Below, piece after piece: positions 43,445 to 55,985 of a stretch of 64,000 bases of DNA (its first letter is position 1; every line of letters starts with the position of its first letter). Under the pieces are notes generated by a model that had not been told where the DNA came from, did no database searches, and worked only from the letters and a program-made list of their open reading frames with translations. This stretch comes from Corylus avellana (taxonomy: Eukaryota; Streptophyta; Magnoliopsida; Fagales; Betulaceae), in NCBI RefSeq assembly GCF_901000735.1, contig NC_081545.1:1532583-1596582 (forward strand). Reading direction: 5' to 3'. The position numbers were made by a program, and so were the translations under genes.

Positions 43445-43650
43445 ACTTTCTAACTTTACTTGTTTTCCACATCCATTGTGGTACGTGGTCATGGATGTTT
43501 TTGCCTAGCAGGTCTAAACACACGATCGAATTCATTTTGGTTTCTTGGGAAATTCGGAAACTTTCTCTAAACACAACGCATAATATTGAAACTTGGGATA
43601 AGCTGCATTGGCACTGGTTTCTCTATGAAGTAATTGACGAGAATGAGAAA
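43445..43650 (-). pseudogene. RLP-E relic, part 2
   Basis: 'gttttccacatccattgtgg', 'catcgaattcatt'-like and 'gctgcattggcactggtttc' match the minus-strand RLP-D segment at 36950-37115 (PEWMWNKSTAS to SANATLQKF). Decayed beyond reading. The same relic is at 49350-49560. Confidence 0.7.
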
Positions 43651-43959
43651 GACCATAGGATTTTTTGGTAAGCAATGATTCATCAAAGTTAAGAGGAAAT
43701 TATTTGAGGCGAGTTTTAAATTTTGCTCAAATCTTCATATATTTTTGTTCAAAATGGCATTTTAGCTTCTGTTCACCACAAAGTTTCATATCGGCCGGCA
43801 TGTTCGATGGTTAATTGTTGCACTTTTTTTATGAATAACAAATATTTGGTCCTTACACATTCTTGACTTGTATTTTAACTTCAAATAGTTGAGAGAATGA
43901 TTTTTATCATTTTTATGTTCACAAAAAAATTTGATCACCGTTGGTTGGATCCGGCCACC

Positions 43960-45290
43960 TCGTGAATTGGCATGGCGTGTTACGCGCACCTAAATGCTAA
44001 TTTTCATCTCATTTCCAACTTTTCATCTCATTGCACGATTTTCTGTCGTAATATTCAAGAAGGGGTCACAACTAATATGATCATGAAATGGATCTTATCC
44101 CAATTAAGTAAACTCTGATTTTACATCCAAGTGGAATAAGTTTTGTAGTGACAAAAAAGATGGCACTCTTTGGTAATTAAGAGATGTTAGTCCATGGATA
44201 TTCATGAAGTGTCACTACGTACTTTCTTAGTTTCTTTGTTAAAAAAATAAAAAAAATAAAGCAATGCATGATAAAAGTACTACAAACAATCTGGTATTAC
44301 ATGACCTTAATTTCTCGGCTACTTGCCCACTTCTCACCAACAGAAAGTGCTGAATATGGAAGACTTGGTTATGGTGACTTGTAGAACAAATTAAAGTGTA
44401 ACGTCCATCACGAAGCCCTTGGCGTTGGTCAAATTATAAAGTTTAGCGTGCATCCCCGCAGATTAATATATTTAAAAAGTGGTGATTATTGGAGTCTTTA
44501 AAATGATGATCATGGGAGAAGTGGAAATGACTTTTTACCAAAGAAGTCCTCCACTATGAAATGGTGATTATTTATTGAGAATAATACATTTTACCCGTAG
44601 AAGTTACAATTCTTTTATTTTTTGTTTTTATTTTTAGGAGAATGTCTCAATTTTTCCTAAAAAAAAAAAAAAAAAATCAAAACAGAAAAAGAAAAAAAAT
44701 AATAATAATGGAGGCCAGGGTGGCCAAAAGCCCAAAACCATGAAGTCCTCCGCTATGAAACAATGAAGTCCTCCACTAGGTCTAAGTTAACAAAAAAGAA
44801 GTCGTCCACTATAATTATTTATTACAAAGTTATAGCATTTCGATTTGTATGCAAAGTCATTGGGATCAGGTCTATCAGAGTAATTTTAAAAATTCTTCTT
44901 GTGTCACTCTTATATCCCTCAAAAAATAAGATGGTCATGACTTTTAAAATTACTATTTGATCAAAATCCAATAATGATCAATTACAAGCTTAATGGTGAT
45001 TTTAAAAGACACATCATTCTTGAAAGGACACAAGAGTGACTTGTACCATTACTCAGTCAATTGATTTTTAAAAATATTAATCACATGCATGTCCTCTTAC
45101 TAATAGTTATTGATAATGAACCTTTAATCACGCAGATGAAACATCTTGCCTTAACAACCAGCCTTAATTTTGCAATATCAGCTTGCTAGCACAAAGATTA
45201 GAAGTTCGATATATTAAATTGAGAGCTTTTGAACTTTAAGGGTAATTGCAAAAGTAATAGAAGTTTACAAAGATTATGTAAAGTTTCCAT
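43960..45290. other. RLP upstream-type DNA without a gene
   Basis: 43965-44200 matches 39090-39330 ('ttctgtcgtaatattcaaga', 'gatggcactctttggt'). 44440-44580 is an RLP upstream module ('agtggtgattattggagtct', 'gtggaaatgac', 'tcctccactatgaaatggt'). No RLP start codon is adjacent; probably promoter debris from deleted copies. Confidence 0.45.
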
Positions 45291-46385
45291 TTTAAAAAAA
45301 AAAAATGTGTGATCCAATAACTAATAATTAGTTGTGCTACATCATCAACGTTGACGTGAGATAAAAGTGAAATAAAAATTTGGTGTATAGCTCACTACTA
45401 AAAAATAGGCAATTATCGTCGTTTTTTACAAACGACATTAGATAAAGTTGACATCGTCTATTTAGTATATATTGACGTAAAATTTTGCTGGTTTTCCGTA
45501 AATGACGATATCATATTTAATATATCCTTATATGTTCAGAAACAACGATAATTTCTAATTTTGTCATCGTTTCAAAAATGCAATTAACTTATTAAAGAAG
45601 GTACGCTAGTACTAATTATGATCATTTTAAATTTGAGACATTTTTTTTTTTTGCTTAAATAAATAATAAGCATGATATGAAAAATAAAAGTATGCCCCTC
45701 TTATTAAAAAATAGAGTAAAAAAAAAAAAAAAAAGAGAAAGAAAGAGGGTTGGGTCATGCGTAAGCATGCGCAGCAATGCATGGTTGGGCTCTCACTCAA
45801 CTATTGTAATGGTTGGATAATTGGATTACCGAACCATAATGGCTGGGTCATGGTTAGGCTGTCTCCATCCGGACAGCCATAGCGACTAGATTGTACCTAG
45901 TTATCACCGTGTAGTTGGGCATGACCCAACCACTCATAACCAAATATTCTTGGGATTAACTCTGACATGGGCACCTTTTTACGTACCCAGTACAATTTTT
46001 TCCCAGGATTTCTAATGCAAGGTAAATAGCACGATGGATGAGCAAAATTTTGCTCATGAACTAAAAGATTAGGCATTGAAACAAGAAACCATCTAAAGAA
46101 TGTAAAGAAACTGCAAATAATGCATTAAGACCCTGTAATTTGGAGATGCCATTAGAATTTCTATATCAAATGCAAGAGAGTGGAAACCGTTGGATAAGTA
46201 ATGCAATCTATTATATATATAAAAGATCCCACCAAAGCATTTTACATACGAGAATCATAATTAATGCCACACTAATCCAAAGTACTACACCAAAACAGTA
46301 ATGAAAAAGGAAAGAAACACATTACACACAAAGAAATAATTAAGATTAAAAATAGAAAACACGGGTATAATAATACATAAATCGC
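45290..46385. repeat. Third copy of the RLP intergenic module, then RLP-F 3' flank
   Basis: 45290-45850 is a diverged copy of 39480-40080 and 47580-48260, including 'ggttgggtcatgcgtaagca'. 45940-46380 matches the RLP-D 3' flank at 35160-35590 ('attaactctgacatgg', 'atttctaatgcaaggtaaat'). Confidence 0.7.
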
Positions 46386-46417
46386 TTTGGAAAGGTACCT
46401 TGCCCAAACTATTTTAT

Positions 46418-47009
46418 TTAATTTCTGCGTCTCCTCACACTCACTGGCCTTATTCGTAGGGTTTTCATTAACCAATCATGTTTCCTTGCAATCACTATTG
46501 GCCCAATTATTACTCCAACAACAAACCCAAATCCATATCCAATCACAACAATTTTCCAACCAAATTCAAATGGTGATCCAAAGTCTTGACTTTCTTGCGA
46601 GATTAAACGGTGAGAAGGCGGCTCATTAGAATTCTCAAATTTCCTTGTCAATGGTCTTCTACACAATCCTGGATTCCCCTGAAATGATTTGTTTCCAAAT
46701 GTATTGAATTGCCTCCCTTGTGGTATAGGTCCCATGAGATTGTTACGGGAAACATTGAAAAATCCTAAGAAAGTAAGTTGTGTTAATTGTTCTGGAATCT
46801 CTCCTGATAATTTATTATGAGAAAGATCCAATGCTTCCAGCTCTGTAAGATCTCCTAAAGACGATGAGATGTGACCAATAAAAGCATTATTAGAAAGATT
46901 GAGCAATTGAACTCCCTTTAAATTTCCAATAGATTCAGGTATCTCTCCAACAAATTTATTGCTTGAGAAATCAATGGCTATGAGCAATTCTTGGACCTTC
47001 TCGTAGAAC
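46418..47009 (-). pseudogene. RLP-F: C-terminal RLP fragment with intact membrane anchor
   Basis: Open for 189 codons: [20 protein letters not shown], the last LRRs with [20 protein letters not shown], a [17 protein letters not shown] loop in which one of the paired Cys has become Phe, the helix [16 protein letters not shown] and the tail [15 protein letters not shown]. No ATG start. At 47009 the coding sequence joins directly to DNA that lies upstream of RLP-D's promoter (38887 onward), so signal peptide, LRR body and promoter were deleted together. It preserves the GAA codon that is TAA in RLP-D. Confidence 0.9.
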
Positions 47010-48999
47010 CTAGAACTGGTGCTCCAAATTAAGCTGAATATATAGGATCAGTCTTGCGCTAGCTTGAGTAATATTGCTAATTTTTTTTTTTTTTTTCTTT
47101 GCTCCAAAATTTATATGACTTTTAAATTATTATTAGATTTATGGTAAATTATTATTGATTTTTTTTTAAAAAAATAACACTTTCAGTCATAATTATGATC
47201 ATTATTTGATAATTAGCAGTTAAGCGCGCGCGTAACACGCCTCGTCAATTGGCATCTTTTTATCTCATTTCCAACTTTTAATTATCTCATTGCCTGATTT
47301 TCTGTCATGATAATAATGATATTCAAGAAGGGGTCACAACTAATATCCACGATTAAATGGATCTTATCCCATGTACACTTTGATTTTACATCCATGGAAT
47401 AAGTTTTGTGGTGATAAAAAAGATGGCACTCTTTCATAAAGAGTCCTCCACTATGAAACAATGAAGTCCTCCACTTAATTAAAAGAAGTCGTCCACTAAT
47501 TATTTATTACAACGTTATAGCTTCTAGATTTGTATGCAAAGTCATTAGGATCACCTAAAGTAGTTGCAAAAGTGATAGAAGTTAAAAAAAAATTAAGTAA
47601 AATCTTCGTTGTTTTTTTTTTATATTTTTTTGAGAAAAAAAAAAAAACAAAAAACAAAGTGATCCAATAAGTAATTGATAGTGCTACATCAGCAATGTGA
47701 GATAAAAGTGAAATAAAAATTTGATATATAGCTCAATACTACTGAAAAAAAAAAAAGAAAAAAAAAGACAATTATTGTCCTTTTTTACAAATGACATGAG
47801 ATAAAGTTGACGTCGTTTATATAAAAATGACCTAAACATATCGTCGGTTTTCTCTAAACGACGATATCATATTTAATATATCCTCATTTGTTCAGAAACA
47901 ACTTCTAATTTTTAATTTTATCATCGTTTCTGAAATGCAATTAACTTATTAAAGAAGGTGCGCGAGTTATATAGCTTCAACAATATTTAAAACTCAAGTT
48001 TATGATCATTTTAAATTTGAGACATTTTTTTGGTTAAATAAATAATAAACATGATATGAAAAATAAAATTATGCCCCTCTTATTAAAAAATAGAGGGGAA
48101 AAAAAAAACAAAACAAAGTTGGGTCATGCGTAAGCATAAGCAGTAATGCATGGTTGGGCTCTCACTCAACTATTGTAATGGTTGGGTCATGGTTATGGGC
48201 ATTACTCAACCACCCCTAACCGGGTATAATTGGGTCAATGCCCATAACCAGGGTTGGGTCATGCATGTATCGCCATGGTTATGGGCATGATCCATCTCTT
48301 CTCCCCCCACCACCAACTTCTTTAATATGTATAGGAAGGGTAGTTAATATAATTTTTGTTATTTATTCGATAAAAAATATGAATAAATGTCTCAATTTAA
48401 AAAATAATAAAATAATAAAATAATAAAAAAAGACTGAAATCTGAAATCTGAAATATTGGACTCACGCAACCATGAATATGATCATGATGTTAATTAGTGT
48501 CTTTCCATAGTTTAAAGTTTAAAATGATGATCGTGATCTAATTAGTGTCTTTCCATAGTGTTGGAAACATCAAACATGCATTCTTCAGAAACCAATTTTG
48601 CGCATCTAAGTTTAATTTTATATGCAGGATTTGAAGCGAACTGATCATATTGCAAATCAATTCCAAAATATATATATTTCCAGTCAATGAATTATTTAAA
48701 TGATAATAATTCATAACGGAGACGGTGGAATAGGAAGTGATCCTTTAAACAAATTAGACCGGAGCTATAAATCGATGAGACGAGACGAGGCCATTGTAAA
48801 ATATCTTGACTCAATTTATCTTTTTATTTCCCTTTATATTTAATTTTCCGTTACATTATAATTTTTTTTTTTTTTTTTTTTTTTTTTATTTTTATTTTTT
48901 ATTATTACTTTTCTTCCTTTCTTATCGATCTCATCTATGAAAGTCATAGCTAGCATGATTATTTTTCGATGGTGCTCGTAGGTGCATGTTGTTTTCTTT
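47010..48999. repeat. Segmental duplication, copy 2 (partner 38887-40799)
   Basis: Colinear with copy 1. Differences include a longer A/G stretch near 47745-47768 and small deletions. It continues past 48999 where copy 1 enters an N gap. Confidence 0.92.
48650..48770 (-). pseudogene. RLP-G relic, part 1
   Basis: Duplicate of the RLP-E relic at 40480-40610, with the same 'tccagtcaatgaattattta' and 'ggaataggaagtgatcc' matches to RLP LRR coding. Confidence 0.7.
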
Positions 49000-49349
49000 C
49001 GGCAATCACTACTTTGCCCAATCATGGTCTTTATCAGTCGATACCACCGGAAGATGCACATCATGCTCTAGTTGAAGCTTTTGGAGTTCATTTTGTATTT
49101 TCTCTATCTACAATAGTTTCTCTATAAATAAGGATCATTTATATTATAATTTTTATTTTTATTTTTATTTTTATTTGTATTATCATTCATCATCAATAAA
49201 TAAGAGCAATTTGGGCTTCTCTTAATAGTGGATGTAAGTGTCTAATACTAAACCACTCATAAAATCTCTCGCCTCAATTTCTCTCTTTATTCCGCTTTAT
49301 ATTTAATTTTTCATTAAATTATGATTTTCTTCAAATTAAACTCACTAAC
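48771..49349. other. Intergenic DNA, no gene seen
   Basis: T-rich tracts (48860-48910) and AT-rich DNA. 'ctctataaataaggatc' near 49121 resembles a TATA box but no gene follows on the plus strand. Confidence 0.4.
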
Positions 49350-49560
49350 TTGTTTTCCACATCCATTGTACGTCTTACGTGGTCGTGGATTTTTTGCCTA
49401 GCAGGTCTAAACATACGAATTCATTTTGGTTTCTTAGGAAATTCGGAAACTTGCTCTAAACACAATGCATAATATTGAAACTTGGGATAAGCTGCATTGG
49501 CACTGGTTTCTCAATGAAGAAATGATACTTGAACATGACAAAGTACTTGCAAATCTCTAC
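49350..49560 (-). pseudogene. RLP-G relic, part 2
   Basis: 'ttgttttccacatccattgt' and 'gctgcattggcactggtttc' match the same RLP LRR segment as 43445-43650. Decayed, with no open frame. Confidence 0.7.
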
Positions 49561-49880
49561 AGTGCCACCAACATTGTTTCCAGAAAGGCCAAGTAATCAA
49601 AAATTATCACAGAGAATCATAGGACAAGTAATGCAGACTACTACCAAAAAAGGAAATTATGGAAAGAACATATATATAAAAGATATCCCAACAAAGCATT
49701 TTACATAGATACGTCTTAATGTCACACCAATCCAAAATACACCAAATCAAAAATGACAAAAGGGGAAGGAACACATTACATGGAAAAAAAGAAAAAGAAA
49801 AAGATTAAGAGTACGTAGAAAACACTGGTATAATAATACATATATTGCATTAGAAAGGAATCTTGTTCAAACTATTTTCT

Positions 49881-52852
49881 TTAACTTATGAGTCTCCTCC
49901 TACTCGGTGGCCTTATTCTTAAGGTCTTCATTAACCAACCATGTTTCTTTGCAATTACAATCTACCCAATGATTACTCCAATAGCAAATCCAAATTCATA
50001 TCCAATCACAACTATTTTTCATCCAAATTCAAATGGTGATCTAAAGTCTTGAGTTTCTTGAAAGATTGAAGGTTGAGAAGGCGGCTCATTAAAATTCCCA
50101 CATTTCCTTGCCAATGGTTTCCCACACAATTTTGGATTCCCCTCAAAGGAATTGTTTTCAAATGTATCAAATTGTTTCCCCTGTGGTATAGGTCCTGTAA
50201 GATTATTATGAGAAACATTGAAGAATCCTAAGAAATTAAGTTATGTTAATTGTTGTAGAATATCCCCTGAAAATTTGTTCTGAGAAAGGTCCAAAGACTC
50301 CATCTCAACAAGGATTTTTAAAGACGATGGGATGCGACCGATAAAAGCATTATTAGAAAGATTGAGCAACTGAGCTCCTTTTAAATTTCCAATAGATTCC
50401 GGAATCTCACCGACAAATCTGTTATTTGAGAAATCAATGTTTATGAACAATTCTTGGACCTTCTCATAGAACAAATCCTTGCCTTTGTTTTTCATCATCA
50501 TAGAGTAAGCATAAGCCAAACGCAAATAGTTTTCCTCTATACCTCTAACAATTTGGAAGCCTGATTCTTCAAAAATATATGTTAATGAATGCACATTCTC
50601 AAAATTTTTAGCCTTCCAAATTTCAAAAAGTCTAGATGGCAGCTTTCCCATAAAATTATTGTAGGAGATGTCAAGGATTCGCAAGTTGGGGAAATTAAAA
50701 TAAGTTTGAGGTGTCCCCATTAGACCGTTGAATCTGTTAGACCACAAAATGAGAACCTCTAAATTTGAAAGATTTTCCAACCATGAGGGAAATTTATCAT
50801 TAAATTGGCTATCACTAAGATCAAGGACCCTGAGCTTCGTACACTTGGCCAATGATCTCTGTAAATTCCCTTGGAATTTGTTTTGACTCAACATTATTAT
50901 CCTCAGTTGGCTTCCTCTTATCCAAGTTTCAGGAATACTTCCATGAAATTTGTTCCTTCGCAGATCAAGTACTGATAGAAAAAGCTCTAAAGTTGTCTAA
51001 CCATCGAGGAAGTGATCCACTTAAGTTGTTATTAGCCAAATCAAGGACTTGAAGAGAACTCAGATTGCAAAAAGAAAATGGTATATTTCCGTTCAATGAG
51101 TTGTTGGAAATATAAAAATGCAAAGTGGAGACTGGTGGAATAGGAAGTGATCCCTGGAGCAAATTGAACCAGAGATCAAGAACTTGCAGACGAGTCCATG
51201 GAGGAAAAATTGGATGCTGACCAAAGACAGTAAGAAAGTTGTTGGAAAGATCAAGAAATTTTAGACTTGTAGTACTTGTGTTCCACATCCATTCTGGGAA
51301 ATGGCCATGAATCTTGTTGTTGGACAAGTTTAAGTACTTCAATTCATGTTGGTTTCTTAGAAAATTCGAAAACTCGCTCAATTGATTACTAAAAATATCC
51401 AACGTAGTTAAATTTATGAGCGTAACAAACTCATCAAACTCCACAATGCATGTAAGGTAGTTGTTAGAAAGATCAAGAAATTCAAGATTCTTGAGTTTAA
51501 AGACTGAGTTTGAAATTTGACCATGAAGCTTGTTGGCCGAAAGGTCCAAGCCAGCTAATTGTGTGAAGTTCATAGGCCCAAAAGTAACTAAACCAGTTAA
51601 CCGATTGTTTCTCAGGTAAAAAAATGAGGCTAATCAAGTCCTGTTCATAAGCCTTAAATGTATTTCACCATTCGAAAGATTATAGCTTAGATCAACAAGA
51701 TACAATTGTGGCAAGTTTACAATACTAGAAGGGACTGGACCTGTCAATTGATTGTTGGAAATGTCTAAATCAAAGAGTTGAACAAGGTTTCCAAGTGAAG
51801 TTGGGACATTACCCACAAAAGCGTTGGATGAAAGATAAAGAGTAATGAGTTTAGTGAGGCTACCAAGTGAAGATGGAATAGACCCTGAGAAATTGCAATC
51901 AGACATGAGCAAAGTAGTCAAAAAGCCAAGGTTTCTCATGGAAGTGGGTAGAACACCGGAAAAACTCGTGAATGAGAGCTTCAATCTCTCAAGCGGACTA
52001 CTCCATGTAAAGCTAGGCAAATAATCGGTGAGACCTTCATTGCCATACACCGAGAGAAACCGTAAATGTGATAGCTTAAAGATGCCTGCAAGAAATTCTC
52101 TGTGCAAACTGCAAAATCGAAGATTGAGGAAAGTTAAAGAAGACAAATTTGCCAGAATATAAGGCACTGTAGAGCTAATGTTCACTCCACTCAAATCAAG
52201 CTTTTGTAGGTGGGTCATATTTCCAACTAGGCTTTTTAGGCTGCGGTTTTTGAGTTCCAAAGGGGGATATGATGTGAGAAAGGCCGGAAAAGGAAATGGA
52301 GACAAATTGAGGGATGACAAGTGTGACGTCAATTGTGAAATTTCTAATGGGATTTGACCAGAAAATTGAGAGAAAGACAGATTGAGATGTGTTAGTCTTG
52401 AAAGGGCCCCTACTTGGGATGGGATAGGAGAGTAGTTAAAGTGATTGTAGGAAAGGTCAAGCCTTTGGAGGTGAACAAGGCCAAAAAGGCTACTGTTGGA
52501 GTTAATAGAACCATATAGACATCCGTTACTGAGGTCGAGGCCAATTACATGACCTGTGTCCTCATCGCACTCCACCCCATCCCATGAGCAGCAATCACTT
52601 TTCTCTCTTAATTCTAGTTTCCAAGATGCAAACTTTTGACAAGCAGACTCATCATCCAAAGGATAACCAGATGAAGATTTATTGATGAGAAAGCTTTCCT
52701 TGAATTGCAACAAGGCAGAGCTATCATCATCATGGCACAGGGGATGATGTTGGATAAAAGGAGAAGAATGGGCTCGTATAATTAATAAGATGCAACTGTG
52801 AAAGTAAGAAAAGCAAGCACATGAAAATGGAGAGAGAAACCGAGAAACCCAT
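49881..52852 (-). pseudogene. RLP-H: full-length RLP pseudogene
   Basis: Start ATG at 52852 gives MGFSVSLSIFMCLLFLLSQ, a signal peptide. A frame change near 52760 precedes ALLQFKESFLINKS (LRRNT), then DCCSWDGVECDEDTGHVIGL and LRRs such as KLITLYLSSNAFVGNVPTSL. A TGA near 51634 interrupts the LRRs in frame. An extra T in 'gctttttct' near 50986 shifts the frame. The island (YAYSMMMKNKGKDLFYEKVQ) and last LRRs read to a TAA at 50241 where paralogues have CAA (QQLTQLTF). TGA replaces the Trp just before the membrane helix near 50017, and the tail KTLRIRPPSRRRLIS ends at 49881. All family parts are present, but at least five lesions make it non-functional. Confidence 0.93.
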
Positions 52853-52901
52853 ACTCCTTAGATATGCTTGGAAGTGAAGCTCATAAGCAGAGCTTTAATT
52901 T

Positions 52902-52908
52902 ATTTATA
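52902..52908 (-). promoter_or_regulatory. TATA box of RLP-H
   Basis: TATAAAT on the minus strand, about 50 bases before the ATG at 52852, in the family context 'cagcctataaat'. Confidence 0.65.
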
Positions 52909-52914
52909 GGCTGG

Positions 52915-54075
52915 ACACAAAGTCCTGTGCACTTAATATGAAAGCCCGGCAGTCGCAATGGACACAAAGTCCAGTGTGCTTTACGCTAAGTCTCACTTGA
53001 AGTCAAGTCGTTTGCATGTGTCAGGGGAACCTAGATTACAAGTAATGAGCAGTCTCGTTACAGATAAAAAAAGAGGGTTAAAACCTGTTGACGTAGAATG
53101 AAATCTCAGCTTTTGTGATAACTAGCTTGTGAGTTGTGACCCGTGTAATGCACGGGCTGTTTTTAATGACGAGAAAAAAAAAATGTTTTAAGTAGGAAGC
53201 AAGTAAAATACATCTTTGTTATTTTATGTGTAATAAATATCGCAAATATTTATAAATATATTGATAAAAAGAATAGCAATAATAATAATGACAAAAAAAA
53301 TTATTATTAATAAACAAAGGTTCAGTACAAAAGGAGTTACATGACTTGTAGAAGAGTAAAAGAATGAAGTTTGAGTTAATTTGATGTGATGTAATAATAT
53401 TATGAAACTATGATATTATGGAATAATATTTGTTTATGTCGAACAAAAAAAAATAAATTGTAGTAATAAAGAGCGGATGCCTTCATTGAGCCACTCTAAG
53501 AAGATGATTTCTGCACGGAAGAAAATTTTAGTACGAGTAATATTATAGATAATGTCTAAATGTGTATTAAAAAGAAATAATACTTTATATGAAAGAGGCT
53601 AATGCTGCCATTTTTAGGAGAGCAAGAAAAATATCTGAGAATACGAAGAGTTGGATCGGATTACTTTGGATATGAAACACACTGCTATTCAAAACGTTGC
53701 CTTGAAATCCGGATTTGCTCCTTGAGCCTAAAAATATTATGTCATGCTTGGGTAGAGGAGACCATACAGAAAGCTAGCTAAAAAAATGGTCAAGATTGTT
53801 TTGAAATCCGGATTTACTCATTGTGCCCCCACCCACCCCAAAAAAAAAAAAAAAAAAAAAAATTGTATTTCTGTTTTTTCTTTTTTTCTATTTTATCATT
53901 GCGTTGTTTTTTAAGTATTTGATTCTTTAGTTGTTATTCTGGTGGTATTAGTTCCCATTTCTCTTGTGACTTGGAATTGATTTTATTTTATTTTATTTTT
54001 TTTTATTTTTTTTTTTTTATATGTTCCTAATAGGATTTTCATAATTCCACATGTTCCTTCCTATGAAAATTAATA
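52915..54075. other. RLP-H upstream region, no further gene
   Basis: 52990-53065 repeats the RLP upstream motif 'aagtcgtttgcatgtgtcag' and 'taatgagcagtctcgttac'. The rest is AT-rich, with an A run (53839-53860) and T/A tracts. No gene is supported. Confidence 0.45.
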
Positions 54076-54079
54076 CTTT

Positions 54080-55985
54080 ACCCCGAAACAAACGGGCTAA
54101 TGAAGACCACAAGTGATTTTGTTCATAACTCCAAAATATTTGCCAACTTGCAGAAAATCTTGTCTGAGGGACAAATCAAGTCAAGCACGTTTCACATTAT
54201 CTTGTAAATAAATGAATATATGGTAATTATACCTTAAAGTATATATATATATATATATATGAGATGGCGTTCTAGGGTTTTTTTTTCTCTTCCATTTTTT
54301 CCTTTTAAAAAGAGGCCAATGCTTATTAACTGTGTTATTAACTGCTAACCGCCTGTTATTAAATAATTTTTACAGTTTAGGCGGTTAGCAAATTTTACTA
54401 ACATTTAGCCACAATTCGTTAAATAGTCACGCCCAGGTAAGATAGCTACAATTGGTCTTCCTTGCCTACAATTTTTTTCAAAAAAAACAAAAAAACAAAA
54501 CAAAACAAAACAAAAACAAACAAAAAACAAGGATCAGGGTTATAATTTTCTCTTCTCTTCCCCTTCTAATAAGGCCAAATTCACTCATCAAATAGGTGTT
54601 TAGTTTGAATATTTTCGAATAAAGCAAAGTATATAACTTATACAACAAGTCATTGCCCATGCCTTGGTGAATGACTTTTAACCAAAAGCTTCTTCACCGA
54701 AAGCCATCGTATTGCATGTGTTACGATATTGTTCATATAATATTCTTCAATATATAGTAATAAATGAAATTTTAAATTATGAGTCTTTATATTGAAAACG
54801 GTCCAATAATTACGATATTGTTCATATAATAGCATGATGGATTATGTAAACCAGCCCTTCATGTGAGAATAGGGTTGCGTATATACATCTGGTGAGTAAT
54901 TTTGAAAGAGATGTATGGGGAAAAGCCTCATAAGGTTATAGTTAATTTATTTACATACATGTTAGGATGCTCTATAAAATGGATTAGTAATTTTGAAAGA
55001 GAAAATCACGTGTTGGAAACAAACGGGCTAATTAAGACCACAAGTGATTTTGTTCATGACTCCAAAATATCTGCTAACTTGCAGAAAATCTTGTCTGAGG
55101 GAGAAGTCAAGTCAAGCACGTTTCACATTATCTTGTCTGATTTTGTTCATAATCTTGTCTAAGGGAGATGGCGTTCTATGGTTTTTTTTTTTTTTTTTTC
55201 TTCCATTTTTGCCTTTTAAAAAGAGGTCAATGCTTATTAACCATTTTATTAAGTGCTAACCGCATGTTATTAAATAACCATTACAGTTTAAGCGGTTAGC
55301 AAATTTTACTAACATTTAGCCACAATTCGTTCAATGGTCACGCCCAGGTAGAATAGCTACAATTGATTTTTTCTGCCTGCCATTTTTTTCAAAAAAAAAA
55401 ACAAAAACAAACAAAAAACAAGGATTAGGGTTATAATTTTCTCTTTCTCTTCCCCATCTAGTAGGGCCAAATTCACTCATCAAATAGGTGTTTAGTTTGA
55501 ATATTTTCGAATAAAACAAAGTATATAACTTATACAACACGTCATTGCCCATGCCTTGGTGAATGACTTTTAACCAAAAGCTTCTTCACCGAAAGCCATC
55601 GTATTGCATGTGTTACGATATTGTTCATTTAATATTCTTCAATAGTAATAAATGAAATTTTAAATTATGATAGTCTTTATCTTGAAAACGGTCCAATAAT
55701 TACGATTTTGTTCATATAATAACATGATGGATTATATATTCTTCAATAGTAATAAATGAAATTTTAAATTATGATAGTCTTTATATTGAAAACGGTCCAA
55801 TAATTATGATATTGTTCATATAATAACATGATGGATTATGTAAACCGGCCCTTCATGTGAGAATAGGGTTGTGTATATACATCTGGTGAGTAATTTTGAA
55901 AGAGATGTCTGGGGAAAAGCCTCATAAGGTTATAGTTAATTTATTTACATACATGTTAGGATGCTCTATAAAATGGATTAAACCA
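54080..55985. repeat. Tandem duplication of about 0.9 kb carrying EG45-type promoters
   Basis: 54080-54990 and 55010-55985 share 'acgggctaatgaagaccaca', 'gcagaaaatcttgtctgagg', the 'gctaaccgc' hairpin, 'gtcacgcccaggtaagatag' and the EG45 promoter block with 'tctataaaatggatta'. Part (55690-55830) is itself repeated. Neither promoter copy has an EG45 coding sequence. Confidence 0.85.
54344..54389. repeat. Hairpin with 11-bp perfect stem
   Basis: GCTAACCGCCT and AGGCGGTTAGC around an AT-rich loop. The tandem copy at 55255-55300 keeps a 9-bp stem, GCTAACCGC/GCGGTTAGC. Confidence 0.75.
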
